DNA of 64,000 nucleotides from Varanus komodoensis (lineage: Eukaryota; Chordata; Lepidosauria; Squamata; Varanidae). The notes under the pieces are model-generated. The model ran no database searches, was not told the origin of the DNA, and saw nothing but the letters and a program-made list of their open reading frames with translations. Where the stretch lies: NCBI RefSeq assembly GCF_004798865.1, contig NW_025335587.1, forward strand, positions 248,001 to 312,000, given 5' to 3'. The position numbers were made by a program, and so were the translations under genes. Of this stretch, positions 22,683 to 32,515 are shown in pieces. Numbering within the stretch: position 1 is the stretch's first letter; each line of letters starts with the position of its first letter.

Positions 22683-23890
22683 GGACTCAACATTAGACTG
22701 TAACTTTAGTGATTAAAATGCAGGAAAACAATTTTACTTGATTCATACATGTAATTGGTATTCATGCCTCAACACAGATTATTTTGTTAACAGTAGAGCT
22801 AAAGGATTTCAACTCCAGCTATAAGATCTCTCTGGCTTGTACAAATTTAATTTCTCTCCTGTATTCTGTGTATCATTAAAGTGCATTAGACATGCTTTTG
22901 TTCTCATAAAGAGATGCAACATAGTTAGCAACTAAGGAGAATTGTAGAGAGTAAGAATAATAGATTCAGAGCATAATCCTATGCTTGTTAGGTAGGAAAA
23001 TCTCTTACAACTGCCAACAATTCCCAACCAGCCATGCAGGTTTTGTCTTTCTACAACACCGACACCACGTTTCCAGGTCCCAGTCTATAAATGGCTAAAA
23101 AATTATAAAAATGATAGATGAGATTCTCAGAATTTTATGGAGGCTACATGAGAGACTGACTGGGTAATGTTAGGATTTGTAGGACTTCTTGTCTAAACAT
23201 GCATAGATTGTATCGCTATTGTTCATTCTAAACAATCTAAAAATCCAAAATTTCAGTAGAAAAAGTGATACTTTCCATTGAGCACACAACCATTTACCAG
23301 GTAGCATTCCAAGAATCCCATAAACAGCAAAAAATGGTTCTTCTCTGACAAACAAATCCATACAAAAATATCTTTCAGCATAAGATATATTAAGTGGAAA
23401 TTTGTATCTAATACACAGTCTAATAGACTCTATAGACTTGTGAGAATATCCTTGATTGATTTTTATTATTTCTAGGGCTTCATAGATTGGGGTCTGGAAA
23501 CACAGGTAAACAGTGTTGTACAAGCTCAAAACCAGCAAAGATCAGTTCAAGAGATTTTTTTCTTATGACTGCTGATGTCAGTATTTTGCTATGGGATTTC
23601 AGTGCTCTAAATGGCAACATCTGGCATAACATGAATGAGAGCAAAGTGAGAACATTTGAAAAGCAGCTTTAAGTGTGACAGCAAGGAAATGTATACAAGG
23701 ACCTTACATAGTCCTATTGGTCTTTGATAGAAATGCATTTTGTTGTTAACATAGGGCACTGCATACTACCACTTGTATAAATTATGTTGGGTGACTATAA
23801 ATGACCTTTAGGACAACTGCATAGTGTTTGCTAGCATCCAGGGAAACTTGTTACATCAGCAAATTCTACTGGCAATATGCTAACAGTCAC
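22683..23890. other. Non-coding sequence, no recognised element
   Basis: AT-rich with no gene or clear repeat. A 122-codon minus-strand frame (23170-23538) resembles nothing known. Confidence 0.55.
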
Positions 23891-26256
23891 TTATTTATTA
23901 TTTATTTATTTAGCAGACTTATATGCTGCCCCATTCGCCTAAGCCTTGGGGCGGCTTACAAATAATAAATATTAATACAATAAAATGCAGTTGGAGACAT
24001 CCTGGCCAAAGTTGTTAAAATCAATAAATAAAATCAACAATTAAAATGCCATTTAAATAAAAAGGTCTTGGCCTGGCGCCGAAAAGCAAATAACGATGGC
24101 GCCAGGCGGACCTCTCTGGGGAGCACATTCCATAGGTTGGGTGCCACCGCAGAGAAAGCCCTCCTCTGGGTACTCACCCTCCTGATGTCCTTCACAGATG
24201 TCTCCTGGACAAGGGCCTCTGCCGCCGATCTCAAGGGGCAGGAGGGCACATATGGACATAAGCGCTCCTTTAGGTAACCGGGACCCAAGCCGTTAAGGGC
24301 TTTATAGGTGATAACCAACACCTTGAATTGGGCCCAGACTTCAATGGGGAGCCAGTGAAGCTGACAGAGGACTGAAGTTATGTGAGCACAACACCCAGTC
24401 CCCGTCAGCAACCTGGCAGCTCTGTTTTGCACCAATTGAAGAATCCGGACCATCTTCAAGGGCAGCCCCATGTAGAGCACGTTACAGAAGTCTAGTCGGG
24501 AAGTTACCAATGCGTGAGTCACTGTCGCCAGGCAGTCGTTCTCCAGGTAGGGACGCAGCTGGTGAATTAGCCGAAGCTGAAAGAAAGCGCTCCTCGCCAC
24601 TGCTGTTACTTGAGCTTCCAGCGAAAGCTCTGGATCGAGGAGCACTCCCAAGCTGCGGACCTTGTCCTTCAGAGGGAGTGCAACCCCATTCAGGACAAGG
24701 TCAAGGTCCCCTCCCCCGAAGCCTGAACCGCCTACCAACAGGACCTCCGTCTTGTCTGGATTGAGCTTCAGTTTATTGGCCCTCATCCAGTTCATTAACT
24801 CAGCCAGGCACTGGTTCAGTACAGCCACTGCCTCACCTGGATTGGTTGAAAACGAGAGGTAGAGCTGGGTATCATCAGTGTACTGATGATTCCGCAGCCC
24901 ACATCTCCTAGTGACCTCTCCCAGCGGTTTCATGTAGATGTTGAATAGCAAGGGGGACAAAATAGACCCCTGCGGAACTCCATGGCATAACTGCCATGGC
25001 GCAGAGCCATAGTCCCCCAGCACCACCTTCTGGAATTGGCCATTGAGATAGGAGCGGAACCACTGCAAAGCAACCACTCCAATCCCCAGTCTCGCTAGCC
25101 TATTCAGAAGGATACCATGGTCGATGGTCCAGGAGGATCAACAGGGATGCACTCCCCCTGTCTCTCTCCCTGCACAGGTCATCATACAGGGTGACCAAGG
25201 CAGATTCAGTACCATACCCAGATCTGAAGCCGGACTGAAATGGGTCCAGATAATCAGTTTCATCCAAGAGTGCTTGGAGTTGTCCCTCCACCACCCGCTC
25301 CAACACCTTGCCCAAAAATGGGATGTTGGCCACCGGTCTGTAATTGGTGGCCATCTATGGATCCAGGGATGCCTTCTTTAGGACTGGTCGAACTACCACC
25401 TACTTTAAAGGGGCAGGTACCCAGAGAAGCGTTGACAACCTCCAGGATCCAGGTCCCTATCCTGTGCTTGGCGTTGTTAAGTAGCCAAGATGGGCAAGGG
25501 TCCAATAGGCAGGTGGTGGGACGTACTTGTCCAAGCACCTTGTCCACATCATCAGGCCACAACAACTGAAACTCATCCAATAAATTAGGACCAGACGGCA
25601 ACATTGGTCCCTCCCCTGAAGGCTCTGAATTAGTAGTGGAGTCCAGCTTGTGACGAATCTGAGTGATTTTCTCCTTAAAATGCTTGGCAAAGTCAACCCA
25701 GTGGGCCATCGAGGGCGGTACAGGGTCCTTCTTGGGGCCAAGATGAACCAGCCCCTGTACCACCCGAAAAAGCTCCGCCAGACGACATTGTGAGGAGGCA
25801 ATGGAAGCGGAGAAGAATATCTTTTTCGCTGCCCTCACCGCCACAGCATAGGCCTGATAATGGGCTGTTAAGTGTGGGCTCTCAAGTGTGTTCGGTCAGA
25901 TTCATCCCATGATTTCCTCCACCTATGCTCTAGACGTCTCCCAACCCGCTTCATCGCCTGCAATTCAGGTGTATACCAAGGGGAAGAGTGGGTTCTGCCT
26001 GGTGGGAGAGGATGCTTAGGAGCAATCGTGTCAATAACCCTGGTCACTTCCCCATTCCATAGTTCGACCAGAGCATCGACAGGAGCACCAGTCTTGTCAA
26101 CCGGAAATTCCCCCAGGGCCTTCAGGAATCCATCCAGATCCATCCGGCTCCACGGACGGACCAACACAATCGGGCCCACACCCTTACAGAGGGAAAGGCC
26201 ACTCTCGAGCTCAAACCTCACGAGGAAGTGATCTGACCATGACAGGGGTGTCATGT
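23891..26256 (-). mobile_element. L2-type (L2/CR1 group) LINE, 5'-truncated, inactive
   Basis: Minus-strand ORF2 from the end of the endonuclease to the 3' tail. The endonuclease end carries the SDHF motif (near 26235). The reverse transcriptase begins NYRPVANIPFLGKVLERVVE (25350-25290), continues with GVPQGSILSPLLFNIYMKPL and shows YTDD as the catalytic box (YADD in most relatives). The C-terminal region runs HYL-type NRAARLLTG, LHWLPI and RQAKTFLF to a stop at 24034. The 3' end is GGGCAGCATATAAGTCTGC plus a TAAATAAA tail. At least three frame changes separate the four readable pieces. A deletion after LLILLD removes the motif around the first catalytic aspartate (FDT). Possible 7-bp target duplication GTCACTT (23886-23892, 26257-26263). 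It cannot be active. L2 against another CR1-group clade is not settled. Confidence 0.92.
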
Positions 26257-26263
26257 GTCACTT

Positions 26264-26640
26264 CAGTTAGCACAGAAGCATGGAGTTAGACGGGACCATT
26301 TAGGCTACTGAGTCCAACTCTCTGAGTCTCTGCTTATTGAAAGAGTCTACTTTAAAGCATCCCTTACAAATGGTCACCCAGTCTCTGCTTGCATATCTGC
26401 AGTGATGGATTGTCCACCAACTCCAGAGGGATTTCGTCCCATTGTCTAACTGTTCTGACAGTGAGGTAATTTTTCCTGATGTTCAACCAAAATTTCTTCT
26501 TATAAAACCCCATGGTTTTCATGCCCAATGATCTTGGATGACTGAGAACAAGCTGTGAACCTCTTCTGTGACAACCATTTAGAATCTTGAAAAGCATCTG
26601 CATACTGTCCATTTTGCCGTAAATTAATATAAGATGCCTA
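26264..26640 (-). mobile_element. CR1-group LINE 3' end
   Basis: On the minus strand the translation ends with IRKNYLTVRTVRQWDEIPLE and LVDNPSLQICKQRLGDHL, which parallels the CR1 ORF2 C-terminus (NFFTVRVVEHWNRLPREVVE, APSLEVFKERLDKHL). It is followed by TTGGACTCAGTAGCC and CTAACTCCATGCTTCTGTG, the CR1-like terminus. The L2-type LINE starts immediately beside its 3' end, so the two may represent successive insertions. Confidence 0.75.
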
Positions 26641-26769
26641 TGGAAAGTTAGAGCTCAGATGTAGAGTCAGTATGGGCAATCATTCCCCCAAAAATGTGCA
26701 TCCATCAAACATAGCACCTGTCCTTAATTTCTGAAGCACAGTGTTCCGGAGTCCTTCCTCCTAAAACTA

Positions 26770-26860
26770 CAGGCAGGGCAGTCCCTGAGTTATTAATGTC
26801 CAAGTTACGAACCACCCGTACTTATGAACAAACTGCCATAAAACCTATTAATTAAAAAAT
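26770..26860. mobile_element. Possible Tc1/mariner-Tigger-like element end
   Basis: GGCAGTCCCTGAGTTATTAA, GTCCAAGTTACGAACCACCC and GTACTTATGAAC resemble the ends of squamate Tigger-type elements (CAGGTAGTCCTCGACTTACG, then repeated TTACGAAC). No opposite end was found. Confidence 0.3.
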
Positions 26861-28551
26861 TCTGCTGTGGAAAATCGTCATCACGAGAATGGAAGCAAAA
26901 GGGAAGAGAGTAAGGGCCTTCAAAGCATCACCATAGAGAGAGGAAGCAAAGGGGGACAGAGGGTGGCCTCCAAAGCATGCCTTCCTGCTCCACCTATCCA
27001 GAGAGAATGATTTAATGTAAATGAATGCAAATAAGCAAGATGAGCCCATGTTGTTGATTTTCTTCCCGTGGTGAGTTCCTGTTTCCTGAAGATGTGAGAA
27101 GAAACCATATGAGTTTCTGGAAAATTCCCAGCTGATTTCAAAGACGGTGTCTTAGGAGGACAGATTTTCTGGAAGAAGGTGAGTAGTGATTTCAGGGCTG
27201 CCCCTGTGATTAGGCAAAATGAGGTTGCGCTTTGCGTGGCAGGTGCTGGGAGAGCTGGACAGAGCTCTGGGTTCTTCTCCGTCTGGGGCACTGCACTGCA
27301 TAAGCTACTTTGTCATGCGTGGCGGGGCTCATTTTATCCCCAGGGCCCAGCGATGATCTGGTCAACTTCTGTATGTGAAATGTGGACACGAGTGCCATTT
27401 TAACCTTTACTGCAGGCATGATTTACTCATGATAACAAGTCATGAGAAAGAATCCAATGTCTCCGATGTCTCTGAATTCGTAACACTTTGATGGTGACGG
27501 TGACATGTCTTACAAGTTCTCTCATCACACAGAACTAAAGTGTTGCTGTAGATCCTTCCCATTGCTTGTCTGACTTGACATAGGCTTTTCTTGTCCCAAA
27601 TATATTTCAAGACCTTTCATCAGTTTTCCAAATGCACACTTCATCCTGGGGAAAAGATTATATTAATGAGAGTGGCAGAGTTCATTTCTTAGCAGCAAGG
27701 GACTTCCTCATGAAGCTGTCTTCAAAGAACCCTCAGGGAACGCAAGTGCTCTTCAGTTCCCATTCCCATCGCTCTCACTTGTGACATCTCAAATTCCCAG
27801 CCAGAACTCAGAGCAAATTGTTTTTAATTATGTTTTTTTCTTCAAAACAGAGGGTTTTTTTTTAAAGGAACACTTGTTATATCTGTACGTATTCTCTGTT
27901 TTCCAGGTACTGGTATCCTGGAGTTTAACTGTCAACATTTAGCATTCTGGGACAGTTGGCTTTAGTAGCAGTGCAGTTCCCAAACTTTCTCCTAAAAAGA
28001 ATCACCAAGATGTGTGCACTGTTCTGATTGGTTCCAGATGCAGAGCAAGAAAGTCTATTGTTCACAACACAGCTGCTTGCAGGCTGCTTCCTCCACGCAG
28101 CAAGTTGTGCTTCTGGGGGAGCGGGGGGAGAATAGTGACATCCAGTTAGTGCTAGTCCTGCCTTATGTGTTTAGCAAGCAATGTTAAAGATGGTTGGATA
28201 TGGCAGTAGCACAACGCAATCATGGGGCAGTGACACCACATCAAAGCTTCATTTGGGTCCCAAACCAATGCGAATGGTTAGAGATTGTCAATCCACTGCA
28301 AGGCATTCTTGGCTGGAGTCTCACACGGCAGCCTGCATTTTACACCAGGGCTGCTCAGCATATATCAAGCTTTCACAAAGCTTTTCAGACTGGAATAAAG
28401 GAAGAGATTGTTTTTTGATGGCCCGCCTAGTAAAAGTGGAAAAATTGGCTTAAGAGAAGAAGGGGGAAAAGCATGAGGGGTGTAAAAAGCTTCCGTAAGA
28501 AGTACACAGGAACCTAAGATGGCATGCTAAGGAAATATGCCACATTGTATG
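26861..28551. other. Non-coding sequence, no recognised element
   Basis: No gene, SINE or LINE identified. Overlapping frames at 26852-27419 on both strands look random. Confidence 0.55.
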
Positions 28552-28790
28552 GTTTACAGCAGGGGTCTCAAACTCAACTGACCTGGGGGCCGCTGGAAGT
28601 AGAGTCTGGGTGAGGCTGGGCCGCATCAAGTATTCCACCACCGCAGTGGAGGTGGGCCGCTCATCCTGTGTCTCTCCGGGAGGCCGGCCCGGGCGCTGCC
28701 GGCGCTTTGAAGGCCGCAGGGCCCCTCCCCCGTGCCCGCCCCTCCCGGCAATTGGCCCGCGGGCCGCGAGTTTGAGACCCTGGCTTATAC
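28552..28790. mobile_element. hAT-type MITE with terminal inverted repeats
   Basis: The element body 28560-28782 (223 bp) begins CAGGGGTCTCAAACTC and ends GAGTTTGAGACCCTG, a terminal inverted repeat of about 15 bp with one indel. The flanks (GTTTACAG, 28552-28559; GCTTATAC, 28783-28790) agree at 5 of 8 positions, an eroded 8-bp target duplication as expected for hAT. The interior is GC- and CpG-rich (GGCCGGCCCGGGCGC near 28680) and carries no transposase, so it is non-autonomous. Confidence 0.85.
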
Positions 28791-28894
28791 TGATCTATTA
28801 TGAATCTCTGTCATAGGGCAGGAGTTCCAAGGCAACCATATGGCATTTATGGTTGGCAGTAATTCCAAACCCCTGAGCTCCCGTCGACTTCTGC

Positions 28895-29215
28895 TTCAGT
28901 GCTAGCTCCAAGTGCTTGAGGGCCCTTCAGTGACACCTCCAATGGGCCCATCTTGCTCAGCACGTGCTGCCCTTGCTTCTCTTCCTCTCTGCACCATTGC
29001 TCTCGCTTGCTTGGTGGACAGGTCGAGCCAGTCAGCAAGCAGGCCTGGGCTCTGCTCCTCCTCCTTCATGCCACAAGTGCTGTCTGGGCCAGGAGAAGAG
29101 GCACAGGAGCAATCAGGTTGCAAGAGAGGAGGAGCAAATGCTGAGGGCTCCTGTCACTGTGCCCCTGCTGGGGAGTGGACACTTTACCTGCCAGGCCTAC
29201 CCAGCCAGGCCTCCC
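28895..29215 (+). repeat. Unclassified repeat family B, copy 1
   Basis: Shares an ordered set of diverged segments with 43504-43850: CAGTGCTAGCTCCAAGTGCT, GAGGGCCCTTCAGTGACACC, TCCAATGGGCCC, then GGTTGCAAGAGAGGAGGAGC, GGGCTCCTGTCACTGTGCCC and CCTGCTGGGGAGTGG. The pair has the same order and spacing, so it is a repeat or ancient duplication. Frames on both strands show no recognisable domain. The family is not known to me. Confidence 0.5.
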
Positions 29216-29544
29216 AGGTATCAGACTTGTTCCAATTGTTCTGGAACCTTCAGGGAATAAGTAATAGGCTAATCTTGAAAGACCATCAAAACCTGCTTTG
29301 GAGCACCAGATACCGTTTACCTTAGAAGGTTAATGTACCCAGCACTTTCTGCCTTGGGTAGGGATCACATAACATCTTAAAATGGCAGGATTATACATAT
29401 GGCGTTCACTGTTCAGCACATATGGTGATTATCTCAGGATAGCAAATCAAGAATGGTAACCAGCACATCTTTGTGTATATTTAATCTCACTGTATGACGT
29501 AAAGGAGAGTGCCATGTAGCACCTAGAAAAGCCAGCTGCTACCA
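29216..29544. other. Non-coding sequence, no recognised element
   Basis: No gene or clear repeat is seen. Confidence 0.55.
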
Positions 29545-29625
29545 CACAACACACTGTGGAAGGTCGATTAGATGGAATGCTGCTCTGATCCAACAGAGCT
29601 CTTCCTGCACTCTTACGTTCATGCC
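29545..29625 (+). mobile_element. CR1/L2-group LINE 3' terminus
   Basis: GGTCGATTAGATGGAATGCT, GCTCTGATCCAACAGAGCTC and TTCCTGCACTCTTACGTTC parallel a common reptile LINE end (CTGGACTAGATGGGCC, TGGTCTGATCCAGCAGGGCT, CTTCTTATGTTCTTATG). Only the last ~80 bp remain. Confidence 0.65.
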
Positions 29626-29862
29626 TCTGCTGTTCCCAAATGTGTAGCAACATCCAAAGAGTTAAGCTGCTGCAGATTCAATCGCCGGAATTTTTACCAA
29701 GATCTATAGGGTACATTAAAGCTATGAATCTTATTAATGGCCACATAAAAATAAAAAGGAAATTAGAACCTTATGAGTAGTTCTTTTGTACGCACATGGC
29801 AAGGGCATCCCTGTCCAAGAAATCTTGCCAAAAACTCCTAGATTTTTTTTCCTCCACAGAAA

Positions 29863-29865
<3 letters not shown>

Positions 29866-29902
<37 letters not shown>
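29866..29902. repeat. (AT)n microsatellite
   Basis: About 18 perfect AT units, likely to be polymorphic and cruciform-prone. Confidence 0.95.
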
Positions 29903-29904
<2 letters not shown>

Positions 29905-30373
29905 GAAAAACATAGTTTTTCAATAGGAGTTTCAATAATTTTAGTTCAGATTGCCAATGAAGCAAAATTGCCTTCGATTGGGAAGAACAATGTATGAAAT
30001 GAGTGGTTTACTTGATGGAATTAAGAAAGAATTTGCCTTGTGGAAAAATCCCTGGTTCGCAGAGTAGATGATAGTTAAAAGTCCCATTTCCTGGTATAAA
30101 ATGGTGGGGTTTCTTGCGAGAGGTATGTACCAACATCAGACATATGTTGGGAAAGTAAGCTTGCTTACTAGTTCTTCACACATCTCTGGCCCAGCTTTCT
30201 CTCTGTAAAACACGTCTGTCATTGAATGTGGTGATAGTGAAGTGCACTGGACAGATTGCCAGACCTGAATTAAGGATGTGGGTTAAAATCTTTCCCAGAT
30301 CTTGTCCGCACACCGACATTTACAAGATTTGGAGCCCCATCTTTCCACTGGCATCAACAGAAGTCTCTCCTCG

Positions 30374-30395
30374 CCCCCGCCCCCGCCCCCACCCC
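30374..30395 (-). other. G-quadruplex-type tract (minus strand)
   Basis: Four C-tracts of 5, 5, 5 and 4 bases separated by single bases. The minus strand thus reads four G-runs with one-base loops, a textbook intramolecular G-quadruplex pattern in otherwise ordinary DNA. Confidence 0.7.
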
Positions 30396-31203
30396 GAGTG
30401 CCAGCTTAATCCCTATGTCCAGGAGAGAGAGTTTTTTGGCAGATGGGATCACACTGGAGATGAAAAGGGAGGCTAAGTCTTCTCTTTCCAACTGTGATTC
30501 CCCAGAAATCCCTCCACCCTATATCTCAGCTAACCTTATGAAAAACCTCCCACTGGCAATAATGGAAGTACTTTTTCCTAAATGTAATTGCTATATGAGG
30601 AGTTAACCCTGCTATAATCTCCCTTGAAAATTTCTCCTTCAAACCCAAAAACCTTCCCTTGCATCAGTGGATACTTAGTGCTCTTGGGAAATAGATTTGG
30701 GACAAGGACCAAATGGCCCCAGCCCTTGCTATGTCTCTGCCCCCACCACAGAACCAAGACCCAGCCAGCAATGGGAATTTGGGGGACACAGAGCTGTTTG
30801 GGATATAAAGGTCAGCAATGAGCCTCTCACATGCCCAGCTCTGTGAGCATCAGCCTAATTTAAGCAAGGCACTGGGAGAGACCCCTCCTCCACATCTGTG
30901 CAGTATCATTCTAGCTGTCCCGGGTCCATTACAGTAACTGATCATGTAAAACATTGCTGGGGAGGCACCCTGCCTGCTGGGCAGCTTCAGGTAGCATACA
31001 AGTCTCCAGGGCTCCAGGTAAGCTCTCTTCCTTTGTGTTTTCCATCTGGACAGCGACTGAGCAGCAGCTTGGGCAAGCAACGCTTTGCCACCAACAAGTC
31101 TCAAAGCCCTCACCAGGGTGGACTTTTTTTTGTTTTGTTTTGGTTGCGTTCCTTTTTTCTTTCTGCTGGTTGCTACCAGGATCGCTATTCATGCATCCAG
31201 TCA

Positions 31204-31265
31204 GCCCATGGGTGGAGAGCCTCTTCCAGCCAAAGGGCCAAATTCTCTTTTCAAGGGACGTTCAG
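31204..31265 (+). mobile_element. Possible hAT-type element end
   Basis: CCCATGGGTGGAGAGCCTCT, TCCAGCCAAAGGGCCAAATT and CTCTTTTCAAGGGACGTTC resemble the lizard hAT end CAGGGGTGGGGAACCTCTTT, CAGCCCAAGGGCCACATTCC. The first bases have decayed, and no opposite end is seen. Confidence 0.45.
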
Positions 31266-31280
31266 GAACCATATTCTGTT

Positions 31281-31345
31281 TAATTAATTAATTAATTAAT
31301 TAATTAATGGTAGCATTTATATGCTGTTTGATTGGCATAAAGCTC
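31281..31345 (-). mobile_element. (TAAT)n tract with L2-type 3' tail
   Basis: Seven TAAT units (31281-31308) run into GGTAGCATTTATATGCTGTT, the reverse complement of an L2-type 3' end (AGCATATAAATGC plus tail) as at 23891. The tetranucleotide array probably grew from the LINE tail. Confidence 0.6.
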
Positions 31346-32439
31346 TCAGACTGGTTTAGACAATTGTAGTGCTCAGCAGGACCACAGCCAAATGGGCAAG
31401 CACAAAGGCAAAGGGGCAGAGCCGCAGCATGTTTCAGCTCAGGGTTCCTATTGCCTGTCATTAAGAGCTTTTCTACATGAAGCTGTTAGCTGGTTGCTAA
31501 TCCACTGCATGTACTTTCAGTTTCATTGTAGAAGTGAGATCAGAGTACATGCAGAGCTTTCCACTTCCTGCTTTCATGGAATAACCTCTAGGAAGCACAG
31601 TGATATAGGGGAATTGCACAATTAATCCTGGGCTATGCACCCCAAGAACAGAACAGAACACAACACAACACAGCACAACAGATCTGCATAACAATAGCAG
31701 GTTTTTCTTTTTAAAAATCATGCCATGGGTTTCTGTCAATGGATTTTCATTCTGCTTGTTGAACCTTTCTTTTTTCCTTGTTTGGGGCCATGAAGTCACC
31801 CCACACAGTTGTTTGTATGGAGCTCCTGGGAAATTTTGTCATTCTTTTATATCTTACTCCCGCTCCACAAAGAGAAAAGAAGAGAAGAGAAGAGAGAGAG
31901 AAAAAAAGAAATTGTAAAAGAAAGGATGCAGAAATTTGGAGACATTTTAGACCAGGCACTTTGTGACAATGTAGAAAAACAAGCTGGTAGAACGCTGCAT
32001 ATGTAAATTACAGTACAGGATGTGTGCCTGGGGTACTAAAGTCACTGCACAATGCAGTATGAAGGCAACAACACCCAGCTTTCTGAAGTTGAAATCTATG
32101 TCTGTAACCAAGCGTGCACTGTTCATTTGGCATCCTGCCTGCTTTCTGCCATAGAACGTGCCAAAGTATATGGACATTGTGAAAATGACACCTTGTTTAA
32201 GGAAGTATTGTTTCTCTTGGTGAAATAAGCCCTGCATACATAACCTGTATGTGTGGCTAGTTCTGCAACCTAAGGCAACTTGCAGTTCCCATCTATTTGT
32301 ATTGACCATGTGTCAACTTCCAGCAAGCAGGTGTTAAATGAAAGAACATACGCATAAGTCAGTATTAAAGTGTATTCTGATACAATGCTTATTACATATA
32401 GGAATAGGATGCATGTTGAACTCTGTCTTGGAGCCTTCA
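31346..32439. other. Non-coding sequence with simple repeats
   Basis: Contains an AACAC-type tract (31646-31680) and a GAAAAGA purine tract (31868-31912). No gene is seen. Confidence 0.55.
31868..31912. repeat. Purine-rich (AGAGA)n tract
   Basis: Forty-five bases almost entirely A and G on the plus strand. Such tracts can be triplex-forming, and this one looks like a degenerate simple repeat. Confidence 0.8.
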
Positions 32440-32515
32440 CCAGCTCAGTGTCCTCCAGATGTGTTGGGCTGCAATTCCCATCATCTACCTGGGATGTGGG
32501 GAGTCAGAGTCTAAG
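32440..32515. mobile_element. hAT-like palindromic MITE fragment
   Basis: CAGTGTCCTCCAGATGTGTT, GGGCTGCAATTCCCATCATC. One arm of the MITE described at 35755. Confidence 0.6.

Larger units (their letters stand above)
29626..31203. other. Non-coding sequence with simple repeats
   Basis: Apart from the (TA)n tract at 29866 and the C-rich G4-type tract at 30374, I see no gene or interspersed repeat. Overlapping frames of up to 129 codons at 30850-31290 occur on both strands and resemble nothing known. Confidence 0.55.
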
